Shown here in pieces: positions 23,825-33,594 of a DNA stretch of 64,000 nucleotides. The stretch covers positions 6,697,001-6,761,000 of the forward strand of contig JAITYX010000007.1 of assembly GCA_021018815.1 (NCBI GenBank), in the 5' to 3' direction. The first letter of the stretch is position 1, and every line of letters begins with the position of its first letter. The position numbers and the translations under genes are program-made. The stretch is from Talinum fruticosum (Eukaryota; Streptophyta; Magnoliopsida; Caryophyllales; Talinaceae). The notes beneath the pieces were generated by a model. It was not told the DNA's origin, ran no database searches, and was given only the letters and a program-made list of their open reading frames with translations.

Positions 23825-25265
23825 TGATAAACCTCGCTTTTGCTGGTTTTAAGGCATTATTTAGCCCAATTCCGTGATGATTTCAATGATATTTATTTAG
23901 TTTTGGGTTAGATTTTGCTCATTTTCTCTTTATCGTCACCTAAGTTCGTAAATCTCTTTATTACGAGGTTTTGGGCTTAAATTTGAGAGATTCGAGGTAA
24001 ATTTCATGAAAGCGATGAAGAGGAGAGTTCGGGCCCAAGAGGAGGCAAGGAAGAAGCCTAAAGCACATCAAAAGACCTTGCACGGCCCCTGTGCGACTTT
24101 CGCACAGCCGTGCGAATCATCCAGAAAGTTGCCTGCATTTCGCACGGCCCCTGTGCGACTTTCGCACAGCCGTGCGAAGCGACCAGAAGAGTGAAGCAAT
24201 TTCGCACGGTACCCGTGCGACTTCCGCACGGCCGTGCGAAACAGCAGAGAGCACGGAACGCGGCAGATTTTTCGCACGGTACCCGTGCGACTTTCGCACT
24301 GGCCGTGCGACTCATCTGTTTCGGCGATTATTTAAGTTTCATAATTGTATTTGTTGAGGGATTCTATTCCATAATTTGAGATTTTTAGCTAGGGTTTCGT
24401 GGGCAGCTCCGAGAGGAGACTCAAGAACACCCATTATTGTTATTCTACTTCAAGTTTTTATTATTGAATCGCATCAAGTTTTTCATTCGGTAATCGTAAT
24501 TTCTTCTCTTTATCTTTTCTTCATAATTTCTCTTTGTTTCGCTATGGCTATTTTCTTCAATCTTTGTCAATTGTTTAGTATCATGTTTAGGGGCTAATTT
24601 CTTTACTTAGGTTGGGATTGATCCCTATTATGCCTTGATAATCATGAATTGAGTACCAATTGAGTTGTTCTATGCTTTTTAGGTTAGAATTCACTTCGTT
24701 CATCACTCTTTCATTGATTGCCTCGAGAGAGGACTCATATGCTTTTATTAGGGTTTTGTGGAACATCGAAAGATGAAAACTTACCTAGAATGACGTTGTG
24801 AACGATTAGAACTTTGATATGAAAATAATTAAGGTTTTAATTGGGGGTTGTGAGGTGCATTCATTGTAATTTTGCCTTTATTAATCCCATGAAAATAGGT
24901 GATTGGATTGTGCAAGATTAGTCTTTGACCTTCGAAAGTAGGCAAAGATAGGCTTAATTGGTGTCTCCCTCTTCTAAACTACTAGCATAGGCAAATCTCA
25001 AGCGGTATTCGATTCTAGTTTCAGGCATATTAGTGTGATTAATCCCAATCTAAGGCTTTTTAATTCATCGGTTTCTCTTAGTTTTTTTTTTTTGTTATTA
25101 GTTGATCCAAAAAACCAAATCATCGTCGAACCGAGTTTTTACCTAGATTAGAGTTTTTAGGTGGATTTAGTATTTGAAAACGAGTTCCTTGTGGACACGA
25201 CCTGTACTTGCCGGTTCCTAGCTACAGCTACACCGTGCACTTGCGGTATTATATTTCTTTCAACA
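23825..25265 (+). repeat. 3' LTR
   Basis: This 1441-bp copy of the 5' LTR ends TTTCAACA and is followed by the GAGTG duplication. Differences from the 5' copy cluster in the palindromic array and in homopolymers and are mostly single-base insertions or deletions. Confidence 0.93.
24078..24311. repeat. Array of four GC-rich palindromic modules in the 3' LTR
   Basis: Same organisation as 18045-18277; the second module (TTCGCACGGC...GCCGTGCGAA) is the cleanest nested palindrome. Most LTR-LTR differences fall here. Confidence 0.9.
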
Positions 25266-25270
25266 GAGTG
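25266..25270. repeat. Right 5-bp target duplication of the LTR retrotransposon
   Basis: GAGTG matches 17786-17790. Confidence 0.9.
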
Positions 25271-25299
25271 GGAGGAAGGAAGGAGGCGACACCAACGCC

Positions 25300-25600
25300 G
25301 ACGAGGACTGGGAGGAGGTCAACGAGCAATAGCGAGAGAAAGGGCAGAGCAACGCGAAATGAAGGAGCAAAACAAAGCAACACGAAATGAAGGAGTAGAG
25401 CAGAGCAACGCGAAATGAAGTTCGATTCGTCGAGAGAGCGGACAACGCGAGTCAACGAGCAGCAGCGAGAGAAAGAGAAAGCAGAACAATGCGAGTCAAC
25501 GAGCACCAGCAGAGAGAGCAGAGCGAGCAAAGCAACGCGAGGGAGAGAGAGCAGAGCAACGCGAGAGAGGCGAAATAAAGGAACGCGAAATGACGAGGAG
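25300..25600. repeat. Degenerate purine-rich tandem repeat in the hAT-like element
   Basis: Irregular repeats of a roughly 20-25-base phrase, GAGCAGAGCAACGCGAAATG and variants, fill this stretch. The open frames across it on both strands (such as 25249-25530) are repeat products with low-complexity translations, not genes. Confidence 0.65.
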
Positions 25601-25919
25601 GAAGGAGATTAGGGTTTCTAATAAGTTGGGCCACACATTAGAAATTCAAAAGTAAAAATTTCATGGACCTCAAAACTGAAAAATTTTGAAAATTTTAGTA
25701 ACGTATTTGGGTGCCCACGGTTCTAGAACCTGTCTAAACGAGTTCCAGGTTCCGGTTCCAGTGGTTTCATTTTAGGAACCTTACCTTTACCCATTTGACG
25801 AGTTCCTAAATTTTGGGAACCTTACCCTTACCCGTTTGACCGGTTCCTGTTCCTGAACCTTACCCGTTTGACCGGTTCCGGTCCGGTCCTGCGGTACCCG
25901 TCGATCGTGCTCACCCATA

Positions 25920-25927
25920 CTAATACC
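25920..25927. repeat. Right 8-bp target duplication of hAT-like element
   Basis: CTAATACC matches 17518-17525. Confidence 0.85.
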
Positions 25928-26849
25928 TATGATATAACCTAAATTACAAGTATTCTACTCTCTCTAGCCCAACATATTTATCCTTCTTAGAAATGAGAAT
26001 TAATTATTTAAGAAATATAAATAAGGCAGGGGTAAAGGTAAACAATAGAAGGCAAAATAACTAAATTATTAAAGTAGTTATTCATATTATCATGTATCTC
26101 GAATTTAGTATTCCTATTCCTAAATTTAAAAGTATCTTTCTAACCATATGGAAAAAAATTCTAGTAAAAATATTACTATTATTCAACTAATTACATTTCA
26201 TTTGAACCAAATTTATTAGACCCAGAGATGTAATCAAGAAGTATTCATGTAGGGTGTAAATATGCTTGTCACTTCAACTTTCTTTATTGAGTTGATCTCG
26301 ACTCTTTTACTTAAAGGGTAACGTAAGCATATTTTAGAATGCAGTCAATCGAAAAAAAAAAAACAATTAAATTGAACAACTCTTATGAGATTTGTATCCA
26401 TTATCATACTTCAAGCTCCATCTTAAGTAAGAGGATATGTGATCATAAAAAGGCTCTCCTTCCTACACCTCATTTTATATGAAGTTAAATACCAATAAAT
26501 ATTACCTCCTAAACTGCTATATTGATCTTGTTTGTTACAGAGCAACAATAATTGTATTTAAAGTTATAATTATTAAGACAAGAGATTTACATAAAATTAC
26601 ATTATAGTTTCCGACCTACTTAATTTGTATAGTAGGTCAAAACACAAATCTCTTTTTGTAATCTTTAAAATCTTTTTACTTTCATAGATCCCACATCAAA
26701 AACAAATTATCTATTTATGAACATCTTGTATGGTAGACCGTAGAGAAGATTACTATATGTCACCTTCTTCTATGTTATCCCATCCTTACTTAGTAACGTT
26801 AAACCTGGCAAAATTAATTTAAAATTTGAAACTTGAATAAAAAAAATGA
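25928..26849. other. AT-rich intergenic DNA, no gene seen
   Basis: No protein similarity, RNA gene or bounded repeat recognised. Confidence 0.5.
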
Positions 26850-26857
26850 CTAATATT

Positions 26858-28115
26858 TAGACTTGACAAAAACTGACCCAATTCGGAAATTCAATCCTAA
26901 TCCACCCGAAATTTTTGGGTTTTGGACACGATTTCTCAACCCGAACCCCAAAAAAACCAAACCTGAAAAACCCATAAATTAGTGGGTCAAATCCGACCTG
27001 AACCCGTTCAACCTATTGGGTTAAGGTAATAAAAATAAAAGTTTTAACTTTGTGATTTTTTGATTGAATGTTTTATGCACGTTATATGATTTTTCCTTTA
27101 TTTTACCACTCTTTTAATGATGATTATTTATCATATCACATCATTTGAATAAATGTTATCATATTTATCGCAATCATTTACAAATGAAGATTAAAACTGT
27201 TTCATTTTGCAACTTCTCCCTCGTAAAAAGAGCCATTATATACAAAAATTATGCATAGTTAATTTCAATAGAAATATATTTGGATTCAAATAGAGTGATA
27301 TATTAAAAATACTAAAAGTGCACAAGTTATATTGTTGTATTTTTGGTGAACTGAATATACGTAGTCACATCTTAAATAATACACTTTTTTTTTGTAGAAA
27401 TAATATTACTATGATAATGCAAAATTTTGATGTTATAATTAATAATAATAATTTTAGTTTATTGTAAATCTCTAATTCTTATTTATCCGAAACTGTTTTA
27501 GTCGTACTCGAACTATATCTCCTAGGATGGACAATGTGGCCGAGTTAAAACAAAGTCAAATTTTTGCTAGTGAATAAAATGGGCCGATAATGCAAACTTA
27601 GTCAACCCTTTCTCAATGTATTTTAAAATGCAGTAAAATATGCATATAAACTTCCTTATAGTATAAGAGAAGAAGTGAAATAAACATTGGAAGCTTAAAC
27701 GAATCATTAAGAGAACAAGTCATTATTAATTTAACCAATTATTGACCTAATCTTTCATTGGCCTCATTTAAACGAGTCAAGCGGTCAAACCGCTAGACTC
27801 AATGGGGTTTCACACAAATATCATAATGAAAGTTTTGAATAATTTTTAATATTTTTTAGAAAATACAAATACTATACTTTTTGTAAAACTATTGGCAATT
27901 TTAAGCAAAAACTATATTGAATTTTTATAGTTGAAAAAAGAAAAATAACCGATAAAAAGGTGGTCTCAACCCGTTGGGTCGACCCGAAACCCGTATAATC
28001 CGACGACCGCGTATTTTATCCGAATTCGAACCCGAAATACATCCGACTCATATTTTATCCAAATCCGAATACATCCGACCCGTATTTAACCTATCCGCCC
28101 AAATTGACAGATTTA
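26858..28115. mobile_element. Possible degenerate hAT-like element
   Basis: Both ends carry name-typical degenerate CCCGACCCG / CGGGTCGG phrases (26870-27010 and 27960-28100). Candidate termini TAGACTTGAC and, inverted, TAAATCTGTC agree at 6 of 10 bases. They are flanked by CTAATATT (26850-26857) and TTAATATT (28116-28123), 7 of 8 matching. No coding region is seen in the AT-rich 1.26-kb body. The boundaries are tentative. Confidence 0.4.
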
Positions 28116-28123
28116 TTAATATT

Positions 28124-29198
28124 CATACTTGATGTAACATCCGAACCGAATCGTTTGAAAAGTGAACTTGAAGTTTAAATTTGACACAAATCCAACTTAA
28201 TCGTTAAAATTTCCTTCAAAGCTACTAATTTTTACCTAGTAAAATGATTTAAACCCAAAATTATCAAAACTAATTAAAAACCTAATAAATTAAATATTAT
28301 CGATCCAAAGCACAATCCTATCAGTAACTTAATTTAACCCAAATTCACAGTTATTTGCAAGGTGTAGTTACCCTTATCAGGAGATTACCAAAAGGAGTCT
28401 AAAGCTTGGAATATTCGAGAATCTATCCTCTATATACACTGAATTCGAAAGAAAATGGGCAGTGGTTTTTGCAGCTTCGGTCAGAACACAACTATATTAG
28501 TTTAGATTATCTCTGATCTGATTCCCACCGTATCATGTCCATTGTTCAGTGCTCTGTCACTCTCAGTCATTGTGTGCTCAAGAAAAATTATATATTTTCA
28601 GTTTTTATGTAAAGTGGATATCACAAATTTTCTCCCTTATCTGTGTTTTTGGCAGGCGGTAGTTATATCTTGGGTCGTAATGGTGCATTTGTTCTTCAAA
28701 TTCCATGTTGGCAGCGGTGAAGGCGGTTGTTTTTGCGGTCCAATGTATCTCAATATTGTAGCTTTTTGTATAAAATTATTTTATTTAAAAATATACTTTT
28801 TATTTTATAATATATTAGTCTGATCCGTGTACGGAGCAATATAATAATTTTTAAAAAGTTATGAATTGAAAAATTAAACATAATAACTATTTATATTGAG
28901 ATTAATAATGAAAAATATTATAATGATAAAAGTAATCCAAATATGTTTTAATTAAATTTTTGTTTAATAATACTTGTTACTTTATAATTTAAATAGCATA
29001 TTAATCACTAATTTTTTAATTTTATTCTTTTAATTATTTTTGTTATTTTAAAAACTTTATTATTTTGAACAATATCCTAGCATATTTAATTTTTTAAATT
29101 ATTTTACTTATTTTTATTCACATGAAAATGGAAAGTGAAAGGAGATAGAGAGAGAAAACCAAAGAGGGAGAGAGAGAGAGAGAGAAAACCAAAAGGGG
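28124..29198. other. Intergenic, no recognised gene
   Basis: An open frame at 28542-28823 follows a slightly GC-richer patch (28440-28750), but its translation is hydrophobic and resembles nothing I know. A GA-rich repeat begins at about 29136. Confidence 0.4.
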
Positions 29199-29206
29199 AG
29201 ACAGAG
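29199..29206. repeat. Left 8-bp target duplication of hAT-like MITE
   Basis: AGACAGAG is repeated exactly at 29760-29767. The flanking DNA is GA-rich, so a chance match is somewhat easier here than elsewhere. Confidence 0.7.
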
Positions 29207-29759
29207 TAGGGATGGAAATGAGGCGGGCTTGGGTCGGGTGGAATCATACCCACACCAATACCAATTTTTAAAAATTATACTCATATCCATATCCACGACC
29301 ATCGGGTTTCGAAAACCTATACCTTACCCGCATCCATTAGATTTTTTTTTCGGGTTTGTGGGTTTTAATCGGGTTTGAATGTGATGAGAAAAAAATAACA
29401 ATATTTACATATGAGAATCATCCCGATGTTTTTGTCTTATGAGGATGAAACCATTTTACTTGTAGGAAAATTACAATTTAATCATGAACTATTTAAATCT
29501 TTTTCTATGCATGCTCATATGATAATTGACATTTTCATTAGTTATGTAAACAAAATTATCACATTAAAATAAACCGAATACGGGTTGGGTGCGGGTGTGA
29601 GGCGGGTGAACCTCGTACCCTACTCATACCCGTACCCAAACCCGTTATTTCCGTACCCGCCCCATACTCGTTTTTCAAATTTTCTCATACCCAAACCCAT
29701 TATAAACGGGTCAGGTTTGGGTTGGGTCTTTCGGATTCGAGTTAAAGTTTCCGTCCCTA
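29207..29759. mobile_element. hAT-like MITE with 8-bp duplication
   Basis: The 553-bp element begins TAGGGATGGAAAT and ends, inverted, TAGGGACGGAAAC: 11 of 13 bases agree. Subterminal GGGTCGGGT / ACCCGTACCC phrases run inward from both ends. It is flanked by AGACAGAG on both sides and has no coding capacity. It went into a GA-rich microsatellite region. Confidence 0.8.
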
Positions 29760-29767
29760 AGACAGAG
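29760..29767. repeat. Right 8-bp target duplication of hAT-like MITE
   Basis: AGACAGAG matches 29199-29206. Confidence 0.7.
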
Positions 29768-30611
29768 AGAGTAGTGTCGGAAAGAGAGTATTGTGAGATT
29801 AGGAAATGAAAAGAGTGTGAGTAATGTAAGATTAGGAAACTAGGAGGAGAGAGAAAAAGAAAGAGAGAGGTGTAATTTTAGTGAAAATCGAGGAAGGGAG
29901 ATAAAATGGGTATATTAATTATTTTTTTAACTCATCTTAATTTTTCCTTATTCTCCTAAAACGACAGTTAATTTGAGATGAAGGGGTATTTTAAGAGAGC
30001 ATATTTAAAAGGTGATTTGAAAATTGCTTCCTTATTTTCAAAAAAATTGTCCATTATAATTCTATTTATTTTTTAACTTTAATCCGATAAATTCTTATAA
30101 CTGTCGATATTTCTTTATAAATTTTTATAGTTCTTTTACAACTAACCTTATGACTAGTTTATAATTACTTACAATTTATAATTAAAAAGAGCATGATCTA
30201 TAATTTTTTGACCGTTCTAGGAAATATTTGTACACTAATTATTTTAGAGAATGCACTAAAAAATATTTAGTTTAAAGATAATATACCAATAGAATCCTTA
30301 ATAATTTGAATTAAAAAATTTACTTTATAAATTCCATTTTTTTGCAGTTGCTTTTAAATTAATAAATAAGGGTACGTAGTTTGACAAATTATGTAAATCA
30401 AAAGATTTTAATTTTAAACCGTAGACATTAATTTCGAACATCCAACTAAAAATTATGTACATTTCAACAAATGGAGTGTGTAATAACTAATTTTATTAAG
30501 GGTGATTTTTAATTAAAAAAACTCTTATAAGTCAACAATAAATTAAAAACTCATTCTAAAACAAGTGATTAGTAGAATTTTTTACTTTTTGCATAGTGAG
30601 ATATAGTGGGT
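29768..30611. other. Intergenic DNA, no gene seen
   Basis: GA-rich at the left edge, then AT-rich. Nothing was recognised. Confidence 0.5.
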
Positions 30612-31105
30612 TTATTATTTTTTTATCATTAACGGGAAAGGGGTGTTATATTGATTGATTCACAAAAGAATACATAGCTGTTGTAGCCAAATTACGGTTT
30701 GATCCGACACTTCTTCCTCCTATATCCTTTCATCAAAAGAGATAGGTTGGAAGTGAGCAATAGCATGAGCAACAGAGTTACAACCCCTATGAACAAACGA
30801 CCAAGAAATAAAATCGAAAAAAGCACTCAAAGATAGAATATCTAAAATAAAAAACCTAGAACCGTATTTGGACAAACTTGTTTCTGAATTTTGAGCATTA
30901 AAGCCCGAGAGTCGCCCTCCACTACCAGGCGTAGGTAGCCTCGGGCTGCTACTTGTTTGAGTGCAAAAAGACAAGCCTCGAGCTTATTCCAATTCAACCC
31001 CGTGGAAACTCGTGGTCTGCTCCACTCCAGCGAAGACAATCTCACCAGCACTCGTCCCTAAGTACGAAGCCACGACCATCATTCCCTGCACCTACAAAGT
31101 CTATT
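30612..31105 (-). pseudogene. LINE 3' end with RNase H-like (RVT_3) domain, frame-broken
   Basis: Read on the minus strand, one frame gives NKLEACLFALKQVAARG, LRLVVEGDSRALMLKIQ and then, after a frame shift near 30845, LDILSLSAFFDFISWSF and VHRGCNSVAHAIAHF. This is the order of the plant RNase H-like family: E in LEA, D in EGDS, and the HRGCNSVAH segment. A further frame upstream (GNDGRGFVLRDE) may be its first strand. Downstream, NQYNTPFP-like text and an A-rich end at about 30612-30625 look like a LINE terminus. It would remove RNA from the RNA-DNA hybrid in an intact element; here it is broken. A diverged host RNase H-like gene is the alternative. Confidence 0.7.
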
Positions 31106-31180
31106 TTTTTAACTTTCTCATATATGAATTTATTTTAAGATATCCTGAAGAGAAAATAAGGAGTCTATTTTTAACTCTTT

Positions 31181-31267
31181 CGTGCTAATATTGGCAACTG
31201 AATTAAATAAATGATATTTTTACCCCTATATTTTTTATAAGAAGAGAAAATTAAATAAGGAGACTTT

Positions 31268-31322
<55 letters not shown>

Positions 31323-31364
31323 CATATGGACACCCCCTTTTAACATGTAACCAATATTAGCACG
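31181..31364. repeat. 14-bp inverted repeats flanking TA/GA microsatellites
   Basis: CGTGCTAATATTGG (31181-31194) and its exact complement CCAATATTAGCACG (31351-31364) enclose (TA)n at 31268-31292 and (GA)n at 31291-31319. This could be a small MITE whose interior expanded as a microsatellite. No duplication was assigned. Confidence 0.55.
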
Positions 31365-31489
31365 AGAGAGAGCTGGAGAAGGCAGAGCATGGGCAAGAAT
31401 GAAACTCCAGACTAAAACCCCCTTTCCCAAAAAAATATGTTTCTTGTTTTTTAATTAATTAAAAAGCGTTTTTAATTTGAGTCATCAGA

Positions 31490-31555
31490 TTAGAATTGAA
31501 TGGTTAAGATTGATTATGCTCATCTAACAAATGTTGATCACCTAAAAGGTGGTGT

Positions 31556-31618
<63 letters not shown>

Positions 31619-31735
31619 TACACACATACACACACATAGGGAGGGTTCAAATGAGCCCTCCCCTTCATGTGTGCTCACTTATTAGGTAAGCATACTAAAT
31701 CTGTACCATTCAATTTTAAATCAAGGGATGAGCTT
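31490..31735. mobile_element. Foldback MITE-like element with a (TA)n/(CA)n core
   Basis: Left arm phrases AGAATTGAATGGTTAAGATT and TATGCTCATCTAACAAATG match, inverted, right-arm phrases around 31680-31735 (AAAATTGAATGGTACAGATT, TATGCTTACCTAATAAGTG). The core is a long TA run (31558-31604) passing into CA (31605-31638), followed by a GGGAGGGTTC...GAGCCCTCCC inverted pair (31639-31662). The open frame across the core encodes only alternating I/Y and H/T. Confidence 0.55.
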
Positions 31736-31739
31736 AGAA

Positions 31740-32930
31740 GAGGGAATTTTAATTTTGAAAAAAGAAAAATTATTATTTTCGGGTGAGAGAGAGGGAAGGG
31801 CTGGAAATCATCGTCATTTTTCCGGCCCTCCCACAACGATCTCTCCCCTCTCCTCTCTCTCGATAATATACTCTCTTTCTCTTTCTCTCGCTAGAAAAGC
31901 TCGCCGTCGGAAAAGCTCACCACCTTTCTCCCACCGTCGTCACTCTCTTTTATCTCACTCAACTCTTTTGGCCATGTTCTTCATCTTTCTTCTATGTCGT
32001 TGCTCTCAACTCACCAAACCTCCATGGACGCCGTCGCCGGCCACCGCCATGTCCCGCCTAGCCACCGTCCTCTTCGCTCGGTCGCCGTCGTCATCACTCT
32101 CGTCCATCTTCACTGTTAAAACCCTAATTTGTAATTTACAATCAATTTCTTTCTTTTGTTGGTCTTTTTTTATTTTTTTAAATGTAATCCGGTGTAATTT
32201 TATATGGGATAGTTTTTTTCTCAAGTAATTTTTTATGTCTGTTTATTAATTAGAGGGTCAAAAATGTTTGGATTTTATGGGCAAGTGTCATCTAAATTTG
32301 GAGATAAAGTGATTTTTTTAATGATGGATAGAATATTTTGAATATTTAGATATGAAATTTGAGTTTTTCTTTAAATATTTTCGGCTTTGGAGGAAATAAG
32401 AGTTTTTCCGTGGAGGATGTGAAACTTTGGATATGAAAATCCTGTCAAAGATGTGCTCTCATTCCAATTTACTACTTTATTATTTTTTCCCTTCTTTTTG
32501 ATGTGTCTACGACCCTTCAACTTTTTGATAATGATGGTATTCTGGAGTCCATTAGGTCCTGTTGTGATTCATGTAGAAAGGTTAATGGAGAAAATAATGC
32601 AAATTACACGAGAGATGAATATATATATTCAATCAATATACAACCGAAATTCTCTCGTGCTTTGATTTTGCCTTATGTAGAAGGGCTTTTCGGTGATTCT
32701 ATCGGAAGAGCATATATATTTTTGATTGCAAACTTTCTCTTCTTACATCATGTTTATGTGCTTGCATAATTTAACCAAATCTGCAAGCTGATCTTCAAAA
32801 AATGATCATGGTTAAGGCCAAAGGCTACAAGATCGTTTTCAAAAGAAATATATTTGATTTGTTAAGGTTTACCCGTGTGAATATCATAGAGGAAACACAT
32901 GCTTTTGGGTCTATTATCTTATGCAAAATG
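31740..32930. other. Intergenic, no recognised gene
   Basis: The open frame at 31728-32228 (166 codons) has a pyrimidine-rich CT-repeat-driven translation, and its antisense frame looks equally unconvincing. It could be a 5' leader or promoter-like TC-rich region, but no coding sequence follows. I do not call a gene. Confidence 0.35.
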
Positions 32931-33416
32931 GATGTGTATTAGGATAAAACAAATGAGTAGGCTTCGGCCTTGCTTGGAAGAGCAACTAATGGTTTCTTTG
33001 CCAATTCTATCCGGAGAGTCATGTTTACATTGCATGTATATATTTGTGCATGCGAGAAAAAGGAGTAACTGTTGTATTGTGTTCAAATCCTTTTTTGTTA
33101 GCCTATTGGCTCAAAGGTAGAGCAACATGTAATTATACATGTAGATATGGGTTCGAATCCCACATAGGCTATTTGTGCAATCTGGTAAGTCGTTGTTGTT
33201 GTCACTTCGAATGCTAAATTTCAATTGGGTGATTATGCAAAGCTTGACAACTTTACTGAATACAACAATCTTACTTGCTTCAGCTATCAAGAGTCAACTC
33301 TTGGGGAACTTTACTTGGTGTATCGATATATGAGCAATGGTACTTTAGCTCATTACCTTTTTTATGATTTTGAAGCCAAGTTGATCAGCAAGGATCCAAA
33401 TCATTTAAGGGGTTGA
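32930..33416 (+). pseudogene. Possible receptor-like kinase remnant
   Basis: The frame at 33225-33416 contains NLTCFSYQESTLGELYLVYR and YMSNGTLAHYL (residues 15-45), which fits kinase subdomains IV-V of LRK10L/WAK-type receptor kinases, where NLV...L(L)LVYEY.SNGT.A.HL is usual. About 230 bases upstream a different frame reads RATNGFFANS (about 32975-33005), reminiscent of the LEEATNNF start of the same kinase class. A tRNA-like sequence sits between the two. No glycine loop, VAVK, HRD or DFG motif was found. The similarity is short and could be chance. Confidence 0.3.
33100..33171 (+). repeat. tRNA-like sequence (degenerate tRNA or SINE head)
   Basis: A 72-base unit with 7 complementary acceptor bases at each end (AGCCTAT / ATAGGCT), a D arm GCTC...GAGC with box A-like TGGCTCAAAGGTAG, and a T arm with box B GGTTCGAATCC. 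The anticodon arm ACATG...CATGT leaves an 8-base loop instead of 7, so it is not a normal tRNA. It is followed by TTGTTGTTGTC at 33193-33203, similar to the TTG tails of some plant SINEs. A related unit lies inverted at 33595-33663. Confidence 0.55.
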
Positions 33417-33594
33417 GGAGTACAACACCCATATCATCCATTGTGACATAAATAAACAGATCGGGGATTTGATATGAGCCAAAAGAACTCCGATTTCTTT
33501 TAACCATGTGCATCTCTATGAACTTGCTTCATTCTCGTTCATGCTCGGATTATATAATGCTATATACAATGCACAACATAATGAATACATATAC

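Larger units (their letters stand above)
17791..25265 (+). mobile_element. Non-autonomous Ty3/gypsy LTR retrotransposon (Athila-like gag and protease, no RT/RNase H/integrase)
   Basis: A structurally complete 7.5-kb element: two LTRs of about 1.44 kb starting TGATAAACC and ending TTTCAACA, a 5-bp duplication, a primer-binding site at 19233-19251, a purine-rich tract before the 3' LTR, and an internal region of 4.6 kb. The internal region codes only for gag (19381-20787) and a protease-like segment (about 20850-21600). No reverse transcriptase, RNase H or integrase motif was found in any frame, and 21780-23820 is non-coding. The gag text, the tRNA-Asp-type primer site and the GGGAGGCAACCCAAGC phrase (21810-21825) that in related elements follows pol place it near the Athila/Tat group. 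It resembles gag-only terminal-repeat elements and would need polymerase in trans. The near-identical LTRs indicate recent insertion. Confidence 0.9.
17526..25919. mobile_element. Non-autonomous hAT-like element, interrupted by an LTR retrotransposon
   Basis: The termini are TAGGGGTGAGC on the left and, inverted, TATGGGTGAGC on the right, bounded by exact 8-bp CTAATACC duplications. Without the nested LTR element and one copy of its duplication it is about 0.91 kb. Both arms carry subterminal runs of GGTTCCGGTT and phrases such as TTTTAGGAACCTTACCC in opposite orientation (17560-17700 and 25730-25890). The right arm also has a GC-richer degenerate tandem repeat at 25300-25600. No transposase is present, so mobility would depend on an enzyme supplied elsewhere. 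Assignment to hAT rests on duplication length and TIR style. Confidence 0.8.

Noticed and set aside
25249..25530. 93-codon Leu/Ser/Cys-rich minus-strand frame
   Set aside because: Translation product of a degenerate purine-rich tandem repeat.
28440..28823. GC-richer patch followed by a 93-codon frame, considered as a small gene
   Set aside because: No similarity, no clear promoter or splice structure, and hydrophobic AT-driven translation.
31500..31685. Open frame with long alternating I/Y and H/T runs
   Set aside because: Produced entirely by TA and CA microsatellites in the core of a foldback element.
31728..32228. 166-codon frame considered as a possible signal-peptide protein
   Set aside because: CT-rich low-complexity origin, no conserved domain, and an equally long-looking antisense frame.
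33100..33171. Considered as a functional or organelle-derived tRNA gene
   Set aside because: The anticodon arm gives an 8-base loop and no canonical anticodon position; a degenerate or SINE-type sequence fits better.
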